A DNA stretch of 6,820 bases from NCBI GenBank assembly GCA_030834835.1, contig JAUQXD010000281.1:1-6820 (forward strand), written 5' to 3'. Positions 1 to 5,619 of this stretch are shown piece by piece. Positions within the stretch are counted from its first letter, which is position 1; each line of letters opens with the position of its first letter. The position numbers were made by a program, and so were the translations under genes. A model generated the notes under the pieces. That model saw only the letters and a program-made list of their open reading frames with translations, searched no databases and had not been told where the DNA came from. Origin of the DNA: Thermoflexales bacterium. Its GTDB lineage: Bacteria; Chloroflexota; Anaerolineae; Fen-1058.

Positions 1-174
1 GCGGCCGACACCGCGATGAAGACCACCGTCGATGCGGTGCAGGTCTTCGGCGGCTACGGCTTCATGAAGGAATATCCCGTGGAGAAGTTGATGCGCGATG
101 TGAAGGTCTTCCAGATTTACGAAGGCACGTCGCAAGTGCAGCGCACCATCATTATGCGGGAGTTGTTTAAGTAA
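1..174 (+). CDS. Acyl-CoA dehydrogenase, C-terminal fragment (5' end outside window)
   Basis: This is the last 57 codons of a gene that enters from the left edge in frame 1 and ends at TAA 172-174. Acyl-CoA dehydrogenases are FAD flavoenzymes that introduce the alpha-beta double bond into acyl-CoA in fatty-acid or branched-chain amino-acid catabolism and pass electrons to ETF. The visible segment carries the signature C-terminal block: QVFGGYGF (residues 14-21 of the fragment), then [10 protein letters not shown], then the catalytic-loop motif [11 protein letters not shown]. The Glu at fragment residue 41 (codon 121-123) aligns with the catalytic base of the medium- and short-chain families. 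The protein ends in IIMRELFK, as is normal for the family, so the C-terminus looks intact. About 320 or more residues lie outside the window, so substrate chain length cannot be inferred. It is separated from the next gene by a strong terminator. Confidence 0.93.
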   Translation, partial: AADTAMKTTVDAVQVFGGYGFMKEYPVEKLMRDVKVFQIYEGTSQVQRTIIMRELFK

Positions 175-182
175 GGAAACAA

Positions 183-206
183 GTAGACAAGGGTATAGTA
201 GACAAG
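183..206. repeat. Short direct repeat GTAGACAAG x2
   Basis: The 9-mer GTAGACAAG occurs at 183-191 and again at 198-206, a 15-bp period, between the acyl-CoA dehydrogenase stop and the terminator stem. The copies are exact. It may be a slippage duplication or part of a dispersed intergenic element; nothing in the window distinguishes these. Confidence 0.5.
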
Positions 207-240
207 ACCCTCACCCCAAACGGGGTGAGGGTTTTCTTTT
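207..240 (+). terminator. Rho-independent terminator after acyl-CoA dehydrogenase gene
   Basis: There is a perfect 10-bp stem, CCCTCACCCC (208-217) with GGGGTGAGGG (222-231), closed by the tetraloop AAAC. A further A-T pair (207/232) extends it, and it is followed by the T-rich tract TTTTCTTTT (232-240). It lies 33 bp past the acyl-CoA dehydrogenase stop. The T-tract is on one side only, so it should terminate rightward transcription and isolate the next gene cluster. Confidence 0.9.
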
Positions 241-305
241 GCCCGCAGGCAAATCCGACTTTGGGCTGAGGACAGTGCTGCGCCGTTACGCTAAACTGGA
301 TGCTA

Positions 306-331
306 TTGATTGCACCACAAATCACGATAAG
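306..331 (+). promoter_or_regulatory. Weak candidate promoter for the SRPBCC-methyltransferase-GNAT cluster
   Basis: TTGATT (306-311) resembles a -35 box and GATAAG (326-331) a -10 box, but the spacer is only 14 bp, shorter than the usual 16-18. The terminator upstream makes a new promoter in 241-343 necessary if the cluster is expressed, and this AT-richer stretch is the likeliest place. The exact boxes are a guess. Confidence 0.25.
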
Positions 332-343
332 TACAGACAACCC

Positions 344-350
344 GAGGAGG
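344..350 (+). promoter_or_regulatory. Ribosome binding site fixing the SRPBCC start
   Basis: GAGGAGG at 344-350 is a near-ideal Shine-Dalgarno sequence, 6 bases before ATG 357. It decides the start: the in-frame ATG at 300 has no comparable site and would add 19 unconserved-looking residues. Confidence 0.85.
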
Positions 351-356
351 TCTCTC

Positions 357-1076
357 ATGGCAAAACAGACTTCGGTCTTCAAGCGTGTGTGGCAGCTGGT
401 CAATCTCGTCGGCGGGGTCACGACCCTGTATCTGATGGTCATCCGCCCCTGGCATCTGAAATGGGGCGCGGCCCGTGACGAGGTCGATCGATTGCTGCCC
501 GGCGACGATCTGATCCCGGACCCGAAGATCAACGCCACGCACGCAATCATGATCAACGCCCCGATTGAGCGGGTATGGCCGTGGATCGCGCAGATCGGGC
601 AGGGGCGCGGCGGGTTCTACAGCTACGAAGCCATCGAGAATGCGATGGGTCTGGACATCCACAATGCCGATCGGGTTCTGCCCGAATTCCAGAACCCGCA
701 AGTTGGCGAAAAGATGCCGTTTGCCGAGGGCTTCGCAGTGCCGTACGCTATCGTCGATGCGCCGCGCACGCTGGTGGTTCACGGCGATACGCGCGCCGGG
801 AGCGTGACGATGCCCGGACTGAGGCCCGGCGATTATGCGGCCATGCTCTGGGGCTGGCATCTGGCCGCGATTGACGATCACACGACGCGCCTGGTCGAAC
901 GGTGGCAAGCCGACTACGGGTCGGGCCTGATGAACACGCTGATCTATCGGCTGTTCATGGAGCCGGGCGCGTTTGTCATGCAGCGCAAGATGCTGCTGGG
1001 CATCAAGCATCGCGCCGAAAAATCCGTCGCAACAGGCGAAACGCATGGTCCATCAGATCCTGTCACATCTAATTGA
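357..1076 (+). CDS. SRPBCC-family (START/polyketide cyclase-like) protein
   Basis: A 239-residue protein starting at ATG 357 behind a strong ribosome binding site and ending at TGA 1074-1076. The SRPBCC fold is a helix-grip that binds hydrophobic ligands in a deep pocket; members include polyketide cyclases and lipid or hormone carriers, and most members of this subgroup have no assigned ligand. Residues 13-30 are hydrophobic (LVNLVGGVTTLYLMVI), suggesting an N-terminal membrane anchor or amphipathic helix. The block RPWHLKWGA (30-38) with PGDDLIPDP (48-56) is typical of this subgroup. The fold begins at THAIMINAPIERVWPWIAQI (61-80), the beta-1/alpha-1 signature, followed by GQGRGGFYSYEAIEN (81-95), the hallmark of a family common in Actinobacteria and Chloroflexota. 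The C-terminal helix of SRPBCC proteins probably corresponds to 190-222. The last 32 bp overlap the downstream methyltransferase, implying co-transcription. The family call is firm; the ligand is unknown. Confidence 0.88.
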   Translation: MAKQTSVFKRVWQLVNLVGGVTTLYLMVIRPWHLKWGAARDEVDRLLPGDDLIPDPKINATHAIMINAPIERVWPWIAQIGQGRGGFYSYEAIENAMGLDIHNADRVLPEFQNPQVGEKMPFAEGFAVPYAIVDAPRTLVVHGDTRAGSVTMPGLRPGDYAAMLWGWHLAAIDDHTTRLVERWQADYGSGLMNTLIYRLFMEPGAFVMQRKMLLGIKHRAEKSVATGETHGPSDPVTSN

Positions 1077-1893
1077 TCTACAACAGCAACCCGCGCCGTT
1101 CACACGCGGTGACGGCCCGTTCTGGGATGATCCACACATCTCAACGCAGTTGCTCAAAGTCCATCTCGATCCAAACGTGGAGGCGGCCAGCCGCAGGCCG
1201 GAAACGATCGATCGGACTGTCAACTGGCTGATCGACACGCTGGCGCTGAAACCGGGCGCTGCCGTGCTGGATCTGGGCTGCGGACCTGGTTTGTATGCCG
1301 GCCGTCTGGCGACCGCGGGCTTGCAGGTTACGGGCATCGATTATTCGCGGCGTTCGATCGAGTATGCGCGTGAATCGGCGCGGGCCAACCATTTGCCCAT
1401 CGAGTATCGCTACGAAAACTATCTCGATCTGGCGGACGAGCAGCGATACGATGCGGCCTGCTTGATCTACGGCGACTACTGTCCGCTTGAACCACAGCAG
1501 CGGGCGCGTTTGCTGCGGAATATCCACCGCGCGCTCAAACCGCACGGTAAGTTTGTGTTGGATGTATCGACGCGCGAACATCGCAAACGGCACGGCCTCA
1601 AGAACAGCTGGTATGCAGCAGACAGCGGCTTCTGGAAACCGGGGCCGCAGCTGGTACTGGAAGAAGGCTTCGATTACCCGGAGTCAGCGATCTGGCTTGA
1701 TCAATACACCGTCATCGAGGCGGACGGGCGAATCTCGGTCTATCGCAACTGGTTTCAAGACTATACGCCCGACACGATCACCACTGAGTTGTCGCAGGGC
1801 GGCTTCCACGTCGATAGTCTGTGGGGCGATCTGACCGGCCAGCCTTATACAGCGGACAGCGAATGGATTGGACTCATTGCCAGCCAGCGGTGA
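1045..1893 (+). CDS. Class I SAM-dependent methyltransferase
   Basis: A 282-residue protein. I chose ATG 1045 because the in-frame ATG at 973 lies deep in the SRPBCC gene and would add 24 unlikely residues. The ribosome site before 1045 is weak, consistent with translational coupling to the upstream gene, which it overlaps by 32 bp in a different frame. Motif I, VLDLGCGPGLY (74-84), is the glycine-rich SAM-binding loop. The acidic end of beta-2 is GIDYS (97-101, Asp99), which contacts the ribose. IYGDY (141-145) matches motif IV and LKPHGKFVLDV (164-174) the post-motif strand. The N-terminal segment FWDDPHISTQLLKVHL followed by AASRRPETID is typical of a family of small-molecule methyltransferases of unknown substrate in Chloroflexota and Firmicutes. 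The C-terminal half (190-282) is beta-rich and probably forms the substrate cap. Cytoplasmic, with no signal peptide. Substrate and methylated atom cannot be deduced. Confidence 0.88.
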   Translation: MVHQILSHLIDLQQQPAPFTRGDGPFWDDPHISTQLLKVHLDPNVEAASRRPETIDRTVNWLIDTLALKPGAAVLDLGCGPGLYAGRLATAGLQVTGIDYSRRSIEYARESARANHLPIEYRYENYLDLADEQRYDAACLIYGDYCPLEPQQRARLLRNIHRALKPHGKFVLDVSTREHRKRHGLKNSWYAADSGFWKPGPQLVLEEGFDYPESAIWLDQYTVIEADGRISVYRNWFQDYTPDTITTELSQGGFHVDSLWGDLTGQPYTADSEWIGLIASQR

Positions 1894-1899
1894 TCCCGT

Positions 1900-1936
1900 C
1901 GGCTCGAGCAGCCGCGCGGCAGTGGCGGTCCGCCGC
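1900..1936. repeat. Cluster of inverted repeats between methyltransferase and GNAT genes
   Basis: The 89-bp gap holds CGGCT (1900-1904) facing AGCCG (1910-1914), the perfect palindrome GCCGCGCGGC (1911-1920), and the stem GTGGCG (1922-1927) / CGCCGC (1931-1936) with a 3-base loop. No T-tract follows, so this is not a standard intrinsic terminator. It could fold in the mRNA and separate expression of the two flanking genes. In GC-rich DNA such short dyads are not rare. Confidence 0.4.
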
Positions 1937-1982
1937 GATTTGCCGTGAGGGGCTTATCTCGCGAAAATCAGGAAACCACATC

Positions 1983-2894
1983 ATGACCATTCATTATCGA
2001 CCTTATCAACGCAGCATCGATCTGCTCAGCATCGGGCAGCTCATTCGCGGCGCGTATGCCATCGCGCCCAACTGGAATACCTACAGCTTCGCGCGCTTTG
2101 ACATCTGGGCGCAGCGCTGCATCAGCGATGAAGTGCTGCTGAACGAGACGGCATGGCAGTCCGATGTTCGCCTGTGGGAAACCGGCGACGGTATGCTCGT
2201 CGGCGCGGTCTTCTTTGAATCCGATCGGGATGCGATGCTGATCGGCCACCCCGATTGGCCGGACCTGATCGAGCCGATGCTCGATTACGCCGAAGCGCGC
2301 TATGTCGAAAAAGGCAGCGCCGAACCATTGATGATCGAAGCGATGGAGAGCAACGCCGCGCGCTGCGAACTGTTGAAGTCGCGCGGTTACACACTGTACT
2401 CCGGTCACTTCATCCACCGTCACAAGTCGCTCGATCCGGCCGTGATCGAGCCGGTAAACTTGCCGCCCGGCTACACCATCCAGCGATTGACGCGCGGCGA
2501 TCTGCCGCAGTATCTGCAGGCCGTGTTCGCCGTGTTTGGCCGATCGGGCACGGTAGAGTCTGATCCGTTTTTGAGTCAAGCGCCGTCGTATGTGCCCGAA
2601 CTCGATCTGATGGTGATGTCGGATCAAAATGAGGTGGCCTCGTTCTGCACGGTATGGGTTGATCCCGTCAACCACTATGCGGAGTTTGAGCCGGTCGGCA
2701 CTGTGCCGAGTTTTCAGAAGCGCGGTCTGGGCGTGGCGTTGCTGGCGTATGCGGCCAATCGTTTGCGCGCGCTGGGCTGTCCGCTGGTCACGGTTCAATC
2801 GTGGAGCACGTCGGAAGGTGCGAACAAATTGTATCAGGCGGCGGGGCTGCTGCCCAAAGACAATCAACTGAACTGGTGCTGGTCAAAGGCTTAA
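1983..2894 (+). CDS. Tandem-GNAT N-acetyltransferase
   Basis: A 303-residue protein from ATG 1983, with AGGA (1970-1973) nine bases upstream, to TAA 2892-2894. The frame is open back to 1821, but that extension overlaps the methyltransferase and its translation looks non-coding. GNAT enzymes transfer an acyl group from acyl-CoA to an amine. Two copies of the fold are visible. The N-terminal half (about 1-150) has GDGMLVGAVFFES (68-80) as the beta-4 region and SNAARCELLKSRGYTLYSGHF (123-143) as the 'N..A..LY...GF'-like end. The C-terminal half (about 163-303) has VPSFQKRGLGVALL (241-254), a good Q-x-x-G-x-G acetyl-CoA pyrophosphate loop, and SEGANKLYQAAGLL (277-290), the typical motif B. The N-terminal half lacks the Q/R-x-x-G-x-G/A loop (IGHPDWPDLIEPML stands there), so it is probably catalytically silent. 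Size and two-domain plan recall mycothiol synthase, but I see no reason to assign that function. Its stop is 10 bp from the convergent kinase stop. Confidence 0.87.
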   Translation: MTIHYRPYQRSIDLLSIGQLIRGAYAIAPNWNTYSFARFDIWAQRCISDEVLLNETAWQSDVRLWETGDGMLVGAVFFESDRDAMLIGHPDWPDLIEPMLDYAEARYVEKGSAEPLMIEAMESNAARCELLKSRGYTLYSGHFIHRHKSLDPAVIEPVNLPPGYTIQRLTRGDLPQYLQAVFAVFGRSGTVESDPFLSQAPSYVPELDLMVMSDQNEVASFCTVWVDPVNHYAEFEPVGTVPSFQKRGLGVALLAYAANRLRALGCPLVTVQSWSTSEGANKLYQAAGLLPKDNQLNWCWSKA

Positions 2895-2904
2895 GCGTCG
2901 ATCA

Positions 2905-5019
2905 TCAGCGGGCCGCGGGCAGGCGCAGGCTAAAGGTGCAGCCGCGGCCGGCTGCGCTGTGAACGGTGAGGTCACCGCCGTGGGCGCGTGCGATGGCCTG
3001 CGCGATGCTGAGGCCCAGACCGCTGCCGGGAATGTGGCCAGATTCGGCCTGTTTGCCGCGAAAGAAACGATCGAAAACGCGGGGCAGCTCATCCGGCGTC
3101 AGGCCGGGGCCGGTGTCGCTGACTTCGATCACGCCGCAGCTGCCGGTGTCTGATGTCTCGCGGCGCGTCGAGATCGTCACGCGCCCGCCGCGCGGCGTAA
3201 ACATCACAGCATTTTCCACTACTTCGCCCACTGCCTGCGCCAGGCGCGCTTCATCACCTCGCACGCGCACATCGCCCACCGGCATGACTTCCACCGTAAC
3301 GCCCTTCGCCCTGGCCTGGGTTTCAACCGCCTCGGTGACTGCCTGGGCCAGTGTGGACAGATCGATGACGTGCCGCTCGGCCAGCATCGGCTGAGCATCC
3401 AACGCCGCGATGTCCAGACTGTCTTGCGTCAGCCGCTGCAGCCGCTGCGCCTGGTCGGTCAGCTGGCGCAGATAGTGGCCGGTTTTCTCAGGATATTTGC
3501 CGGATTGCAGCAGTTCGATGTAGAGGCCGAGATTGGATAAGGGCGTGCGGAATTCGTGCGAGATGCTTTCGATGAAACGCGCGCGCGCCCGCTCCAGACT
3601 CTTGCGCTGGGTGATGTCTTGATAGCTGATCACACACCCGATGATGTGCCCGTGCCCGTCGTGCACCGGGGCGACCGTCAGGGCCGTTTCGTATGGGCGA
3701 TTGTCTTTGCGCTGCCCGGCCACCTCACCCCGCCACGTACTGCTTTGCCGCAACGCGGCTAACACGTCCGAGGCCTCCGGCCACGGCGCCCGCGTGCTGA
3801 CGATCTGGCCCAATGCCTCGGCCGACGAGTAACCCGTCAGCGTCGTGAACGCCTCGTTCACGTATTGAATTCGGAAATCCAGATCGGTCAGCAGCAGGGC
3901 TTCGCCCACACTGCGCAAGATCGTGTCGCTCTTGTCTTTCTCGGCGCGGAGTTCGGCTGTGCGGGCCATGACCTGCGTTTCCAGGCCGGCGTTGAGCTGC
4001 TGCAGCGCTTCTTCGGCGCATTTGCGATCGGTGATGTCACGCAGCAGGCAGACATCGCCTTGCCGCTGGCCGCGCTGATCGATCAACGCCGAGAGCCGGG
4101 CTTCGACCACGCGCCCGGCGGGCAGCGTCAATTCGATCGGGGCGGCGGATTGATCGGGTGTGGCGGCCGGCGCGGGCCAGCGATCGATCACCTGCGTCAA
4201 CGTCCGGCCGATGAGCTGATCGGCGGTCCGATCGAGCAGGCGGCCGACCGCCGGATTGAGATCGATGACGCGCTGCTGTTGATCGAGCACCAGCACTCCG
4301 TCGGGCAAATGTTCGATCAGCACGCCGCGCGCGATCGGCACGAGATCAAACATACCGAAGCGAAACAGGCCGATGGCAAAGAAAACTCCCGTGACCGTGA
4401 AGGCCAACGGTGTTAGATCCAAATTCTTGAACGGGCTGAGGCCGGTGAAACTGCCGACACTCATCAAGAATGGCGCCAGCGCGCCGATCAGGATCGTGCC
4501 GGTCTGACGACGCTGCAACAGCGGAGCCTGACGAAAGGCTCGGATCAGCCCGATCAGACCGAGCAGCATGAGACCGTAATCGTACGCGATGTTCAGCCAG
4601 AACATCGGTCCGCCGGAGTATATGAGGCCTGGCGTGCGCTGGCCACCATAAAACAGGCCGTGTGCGTTATCGGTGAATAGCATCAGCAGTGTTAGAACGG
4701 GAACCACGCAGAGCGCGGCCAGCGTGCGCCGTGTCAACCAACGATTGTGACCGGTATAGTCCAGCGCAAAGGCCAGAAAAGCTACAGCCACGAAGGCCGC
4801 GCCCAGATACGTGGCATCGAGCCAGAAGAAACGCGCGGCGGCGTCGGTGATGAGCCAGTGAACGGCATACGGCACGCTCCACAGGCTGATGCATACCATC
4901 ATGGCCAGCAACGGTTTAGCGCCCGGCGCAGCGCGGCGCGGCCAGGCCACGGCATAAATGAAGCCGGCCAGCACGGCGGCTGATAACAGGATGACCGAAT
5001 ACAGGGGTTGAGCTTCCAT
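2905..5019 (-). CDS. 7TM membrane sensor histidine kinase with two PAS domains
   Basis: A 704-residue hybrid-free sensor kinase that should autophosphorylate on His and pass phosphate to a response regulator. Start ATG 5019-5017 is bracketed by an in-frame stop 21 bp upstream (5043-5041); the ribosome site is poor. Seven hydrophobic spans are visible at about 7-26, 36-56, 64-88, 98-116, 138-160, 172-191 and 203-223, matching the 7TM N-terminal region of histidine kinases. PAS 1 covers about 234-333 (HLPDGVLVLDQQQRVIDLNP, ending in LLRDITDRK). A probable coiled coil follows at 333-365, then PAS 2 at about 366-473 (ending in SYQDITQRK). The dimerisation H-box is SISHEFRTPLSNL (485-497) with phospho-acceptor His488. 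The ATPase domain has the N-box around Asn603 (EVVENAVMFTP), G1 DTGPGL (635-640), F-box FDRFFRG (649-655) and G2 GSGLGL (665-670). All catalytic motifs look intact. No receiver domain or neighbouring response regulator is present, so it is an orphan in this window. Signal unknown. Confidence 0.95.
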   Translation of the reverse strand: MEAQPLYSVILLSAAVLAGFIYAVAWPRRAAPGAKPLLAMMVCISLWSVPYAVHWLITDAAARFFWLDATYLGAAFVAVAFLAFALDYTGHNRWLTRRTLAALCVVPVLTLLMLFTDNAHGLFYGGQRTPGLIYSGGPMFWLNIAYDYGLMLLGLIGLIRAFRQAPLLQRRQTGTILIGALAPFLMSVGSFTGLSPFKNLDLTPLAFTVTGVFFAIGLFRFGMFDLVPIARGVLIEHLPDGVLVLDQQQRVIDLNPAVGRLLDRTADQLIGRTLTQVIDRWPAPAATPDQSAAPIELTLPAGRVVEARLSALIDQRGQRQGDVCLLRDITDRKCAEEALQQLNAGLETQVMARTAELRAEKDKSDTILRSVGEALLLTDLDFRIQYVNEAFTTLTGYSSAEALGQIVSTRAPWPEASDVLAALRQSSTWRGEVAGQRKDNRPYETALTVAPVHDGHGHIIGCVISYQDITQRKSLERARARFIESISHEFRTPLSNLGLYIELLQSGKYPEKTGHYLRQLTDQAQRLQRLTQDSLDIAALDAQPMLAERHVIDLSTLAQAVTEAVETQARAKGVTVEVMPVGDVRVRGDEARLAQAVGEVVENAVMFTPRGGRVTISTRRETSDTGSCGVIEVSDTGPGLTPDELPRVFDRFFRGKQAESGHIPGSGLGLSIAQAIARAHGGDLTVHSAAGRGCTFSLRLPAAR

Positions 5020-5054
5020 CGACGAGGTGAGCCGCCGGATTCAGAGATGCTCTC

Positions 5055-5082
5055 AGTATATGCCAGACAGGGCAAAACGCAA
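5055..5082 (-). promoter_or_regulatory. Promoter of the histidine kinase gene (leftward)
   Basis: On the minus strand, TTGCGT (5082-5077) is a -35 box and TATACT (5060-5055) a -10 box, 16 bp apart. Both are close to the sigma-70 consensus. Transcription would begin near 5048, leaving a leader of about 29 bases before ATG 5019. That leader has no clear Shine-Dalgarno sequence, so translation may be weak. Confidence 0.6.
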
Positions 5083-5095
5083 CTTTGGCCCGTCA

Positions 5096-5122
5096 GTTTC
5101 ACCGGGCTTGACTTCGTTTCAC
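5096..5122. repeat. Direct repeat GTTTCAC x2, 20-bp period, flanking the -35 box
   Basis: GTTTCAC is present at 5096-5102 and 5116-5122, start to start 20 bp, about two helical turns, with the TTGACT -35 box between them. Such spacing suits a dimeric response regulator, but a 7-base match in a 170-bp region can occur by chance. Confidence 0.3.
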
Positions 5123-5136
5123 GAGCGAAGTATATT
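5108..5136 (+). promoter_or_regulatory. Strong sigma-70-type promoter of the CBS-reductase operon
   Basis: TTGACT (5108-5113) and TATATT (5131-5136) are separated by exactly 17 bp, each one base or so from consensus. The start point would be near 5143, giving a leader of about 48 bases before ATG 5191. This is the best promoter in the window and it points away from the kinase promoter; the two -35 boxes are 25 bp apart. Confidence 0.75.
5111..5131. promoter_or_regulatory. Candidate operator dyad in the spacer of the CBS-operon promoter
   Basis: ACTTCG (5111-5116) faces CGAAGT (5126-5131) in a 21-bp interrupted dyad centred on 5121, with one more symmetric pair inside (5118/5124). It fills the spacer between the -35 and -10 boxes, overlapping the end of the first and the start of the second. 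A homodimeric repressor or MerR-type activator could bind such a site. No regulator gene is adjacent, so this is inference from position. Confidence 0.4.
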
Positions 5137-5178
5137 GTTACCACCTCAAGGACTTAACCCCACCCCACTCTTTTTGAC

Positions 5179-5183
5179 GGAGG
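5179..5183 (+). promoter_or_regulatory. Ribosome binding site of the CBS-domain gene
   Basis: GGAGG at 5179-5183 sits 7 bases before ATG 5191. It is a canonical Shine-Dalgarno sequence and fixes the start. Confidence 0.85.
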
Positions 5184-5190
5184 CACACCC

Positions 5191-5619
5191 ATGCAAATCA
5201 GCAACATCCTGGCGAAAAAAGGCGGCACGGTCTTCACCTTGAAGCCCGACCAGACGATTCGCGAAGCGATCGCGCTGCTCGTCGGCAAGCGCATCGGCGC
5301 GCTGATGGTCGTCGACGACACGGGTAAAGTCTTGGGCCTGTTGTCGGAACGCGATATCATTCGCGAGGCCGCGCGGAACGAAGATCTGTTCGGCCAGCCG
5401 GTCAGCGGCATCATGACCACCGACGTCATTGTGGCCCGTCCCGGCGATGATCTCAAAGCCGTTGAGAAGACGATGACCGAGCGGCGCTTCCGCCATCTGC
5501 CGATCATGGATCACGGCGAACTGGTCGGCATCGTCTCGATCGGCGACGTGGTCAAGGCCGCGCTGGACGAATACGAAGGCGAGATCGAAACGCTGCAAAC
5601 GCGCGTGGAAAAGGGCTGA
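5191..5619 (+). CDS. Two-CBS-domain (Bateman module) protein
   Basis: A 142-residue cytoplasmic protein made of a single CBS pair and a short C-terminal helix. CBS 1 spans about 7-63, ending in GLLSERDIIREA (49-60). CBS 2 spans about 72-126, ending in GIVSIGDVVKAA (113-124). Both repeats keep the ribose-phosphate-binding pattern G-h-h-S-x-x-D (Ser52/Asp55 and Ser116/Asp119), so binding of an adenine nucleotide (AMP, ADP, ATP, NAD or a related ligand) is likely by family knowledge. The segment ERRFRHLPIMDHGELVG is typical of stand-alone CBS proteins, often misnamed IMP dehydrogenases; the catalytic barrel of IMP dehydrogenase is absent. Residues 125-142 (DEYEGEIETLQTRVEKG) are a charged helix that may mediate dimer or partner contact. 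Start and length are secure: strong promoter, good ribosome site, family-typical size. It shares one base with the reductase start, suggesting it acts with or on that enzyme. Confidence 0.93.
   Translation: MQISNILAKKGGTVFTLKPDQTIREAIALLVGKRIGALMVVDDTGKVLGLLSERDIIREAARNEDLFGQPVSGIMTTDVIVARPGDDLKAVEKTMTERRFRHLPIMDHGELVGIVSIGDVVKAALDEYEGEIETLQTRVEKG

Noticed and set aside
300..356. Upstream ATG at 300 for the SRPBCC gene
   Set aside because: It would bypass the strong GAGGAGG site at 344-350 and add 19 residues that do not resemble the family.
303..1046. 247-codon open frame on the minus strand opposite the SRPBCC gene
   Set aside because: No family motif and a composition typical of the reverse of a coding frame; the SRPBCC signature on the plus strand explains the region.
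1821..1982. Upstream in-frame extension of the GNAT gene to ATG 1821
   Set aside because: It overlaps the methyltransferase, reads as low-quality Arg/Ser-rich sequence, and ATG 1983 has an AGGA site and a normal family start.
1968..2867. 299-codon open frame on the minus strand opposite the GNAT gene
   Set aside because: The translation is rich in Arg, His and Gln with no recognisable motif, while the plus strand gives clear GNAT motifs. Long antisense frames are expected in GC-rich genes.
3865..4416. 183-codon plus-strand frame inside the histidine kinase
   Set aside because: It mirrors the kinase PAS region; the minus-strand kinase has intact domains throughout, and no ribosome site precedes this frame.
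5266..5273. Octamer GCGATCGC, identical to the cyanobacterial HIP1 repeat
   Set aside because: I found only one clear copy of the full octamer, and the gene content does not point to a cyanobacterium. The shorter CGATCG excess is reported separately.
5191..5619. Annotation of the CBS gene as IMP dehydrogenase
   Set aside because: Only the CBS pair is present; the catalytic barrel with its active-site cysteine loop is missing at 142 residues.
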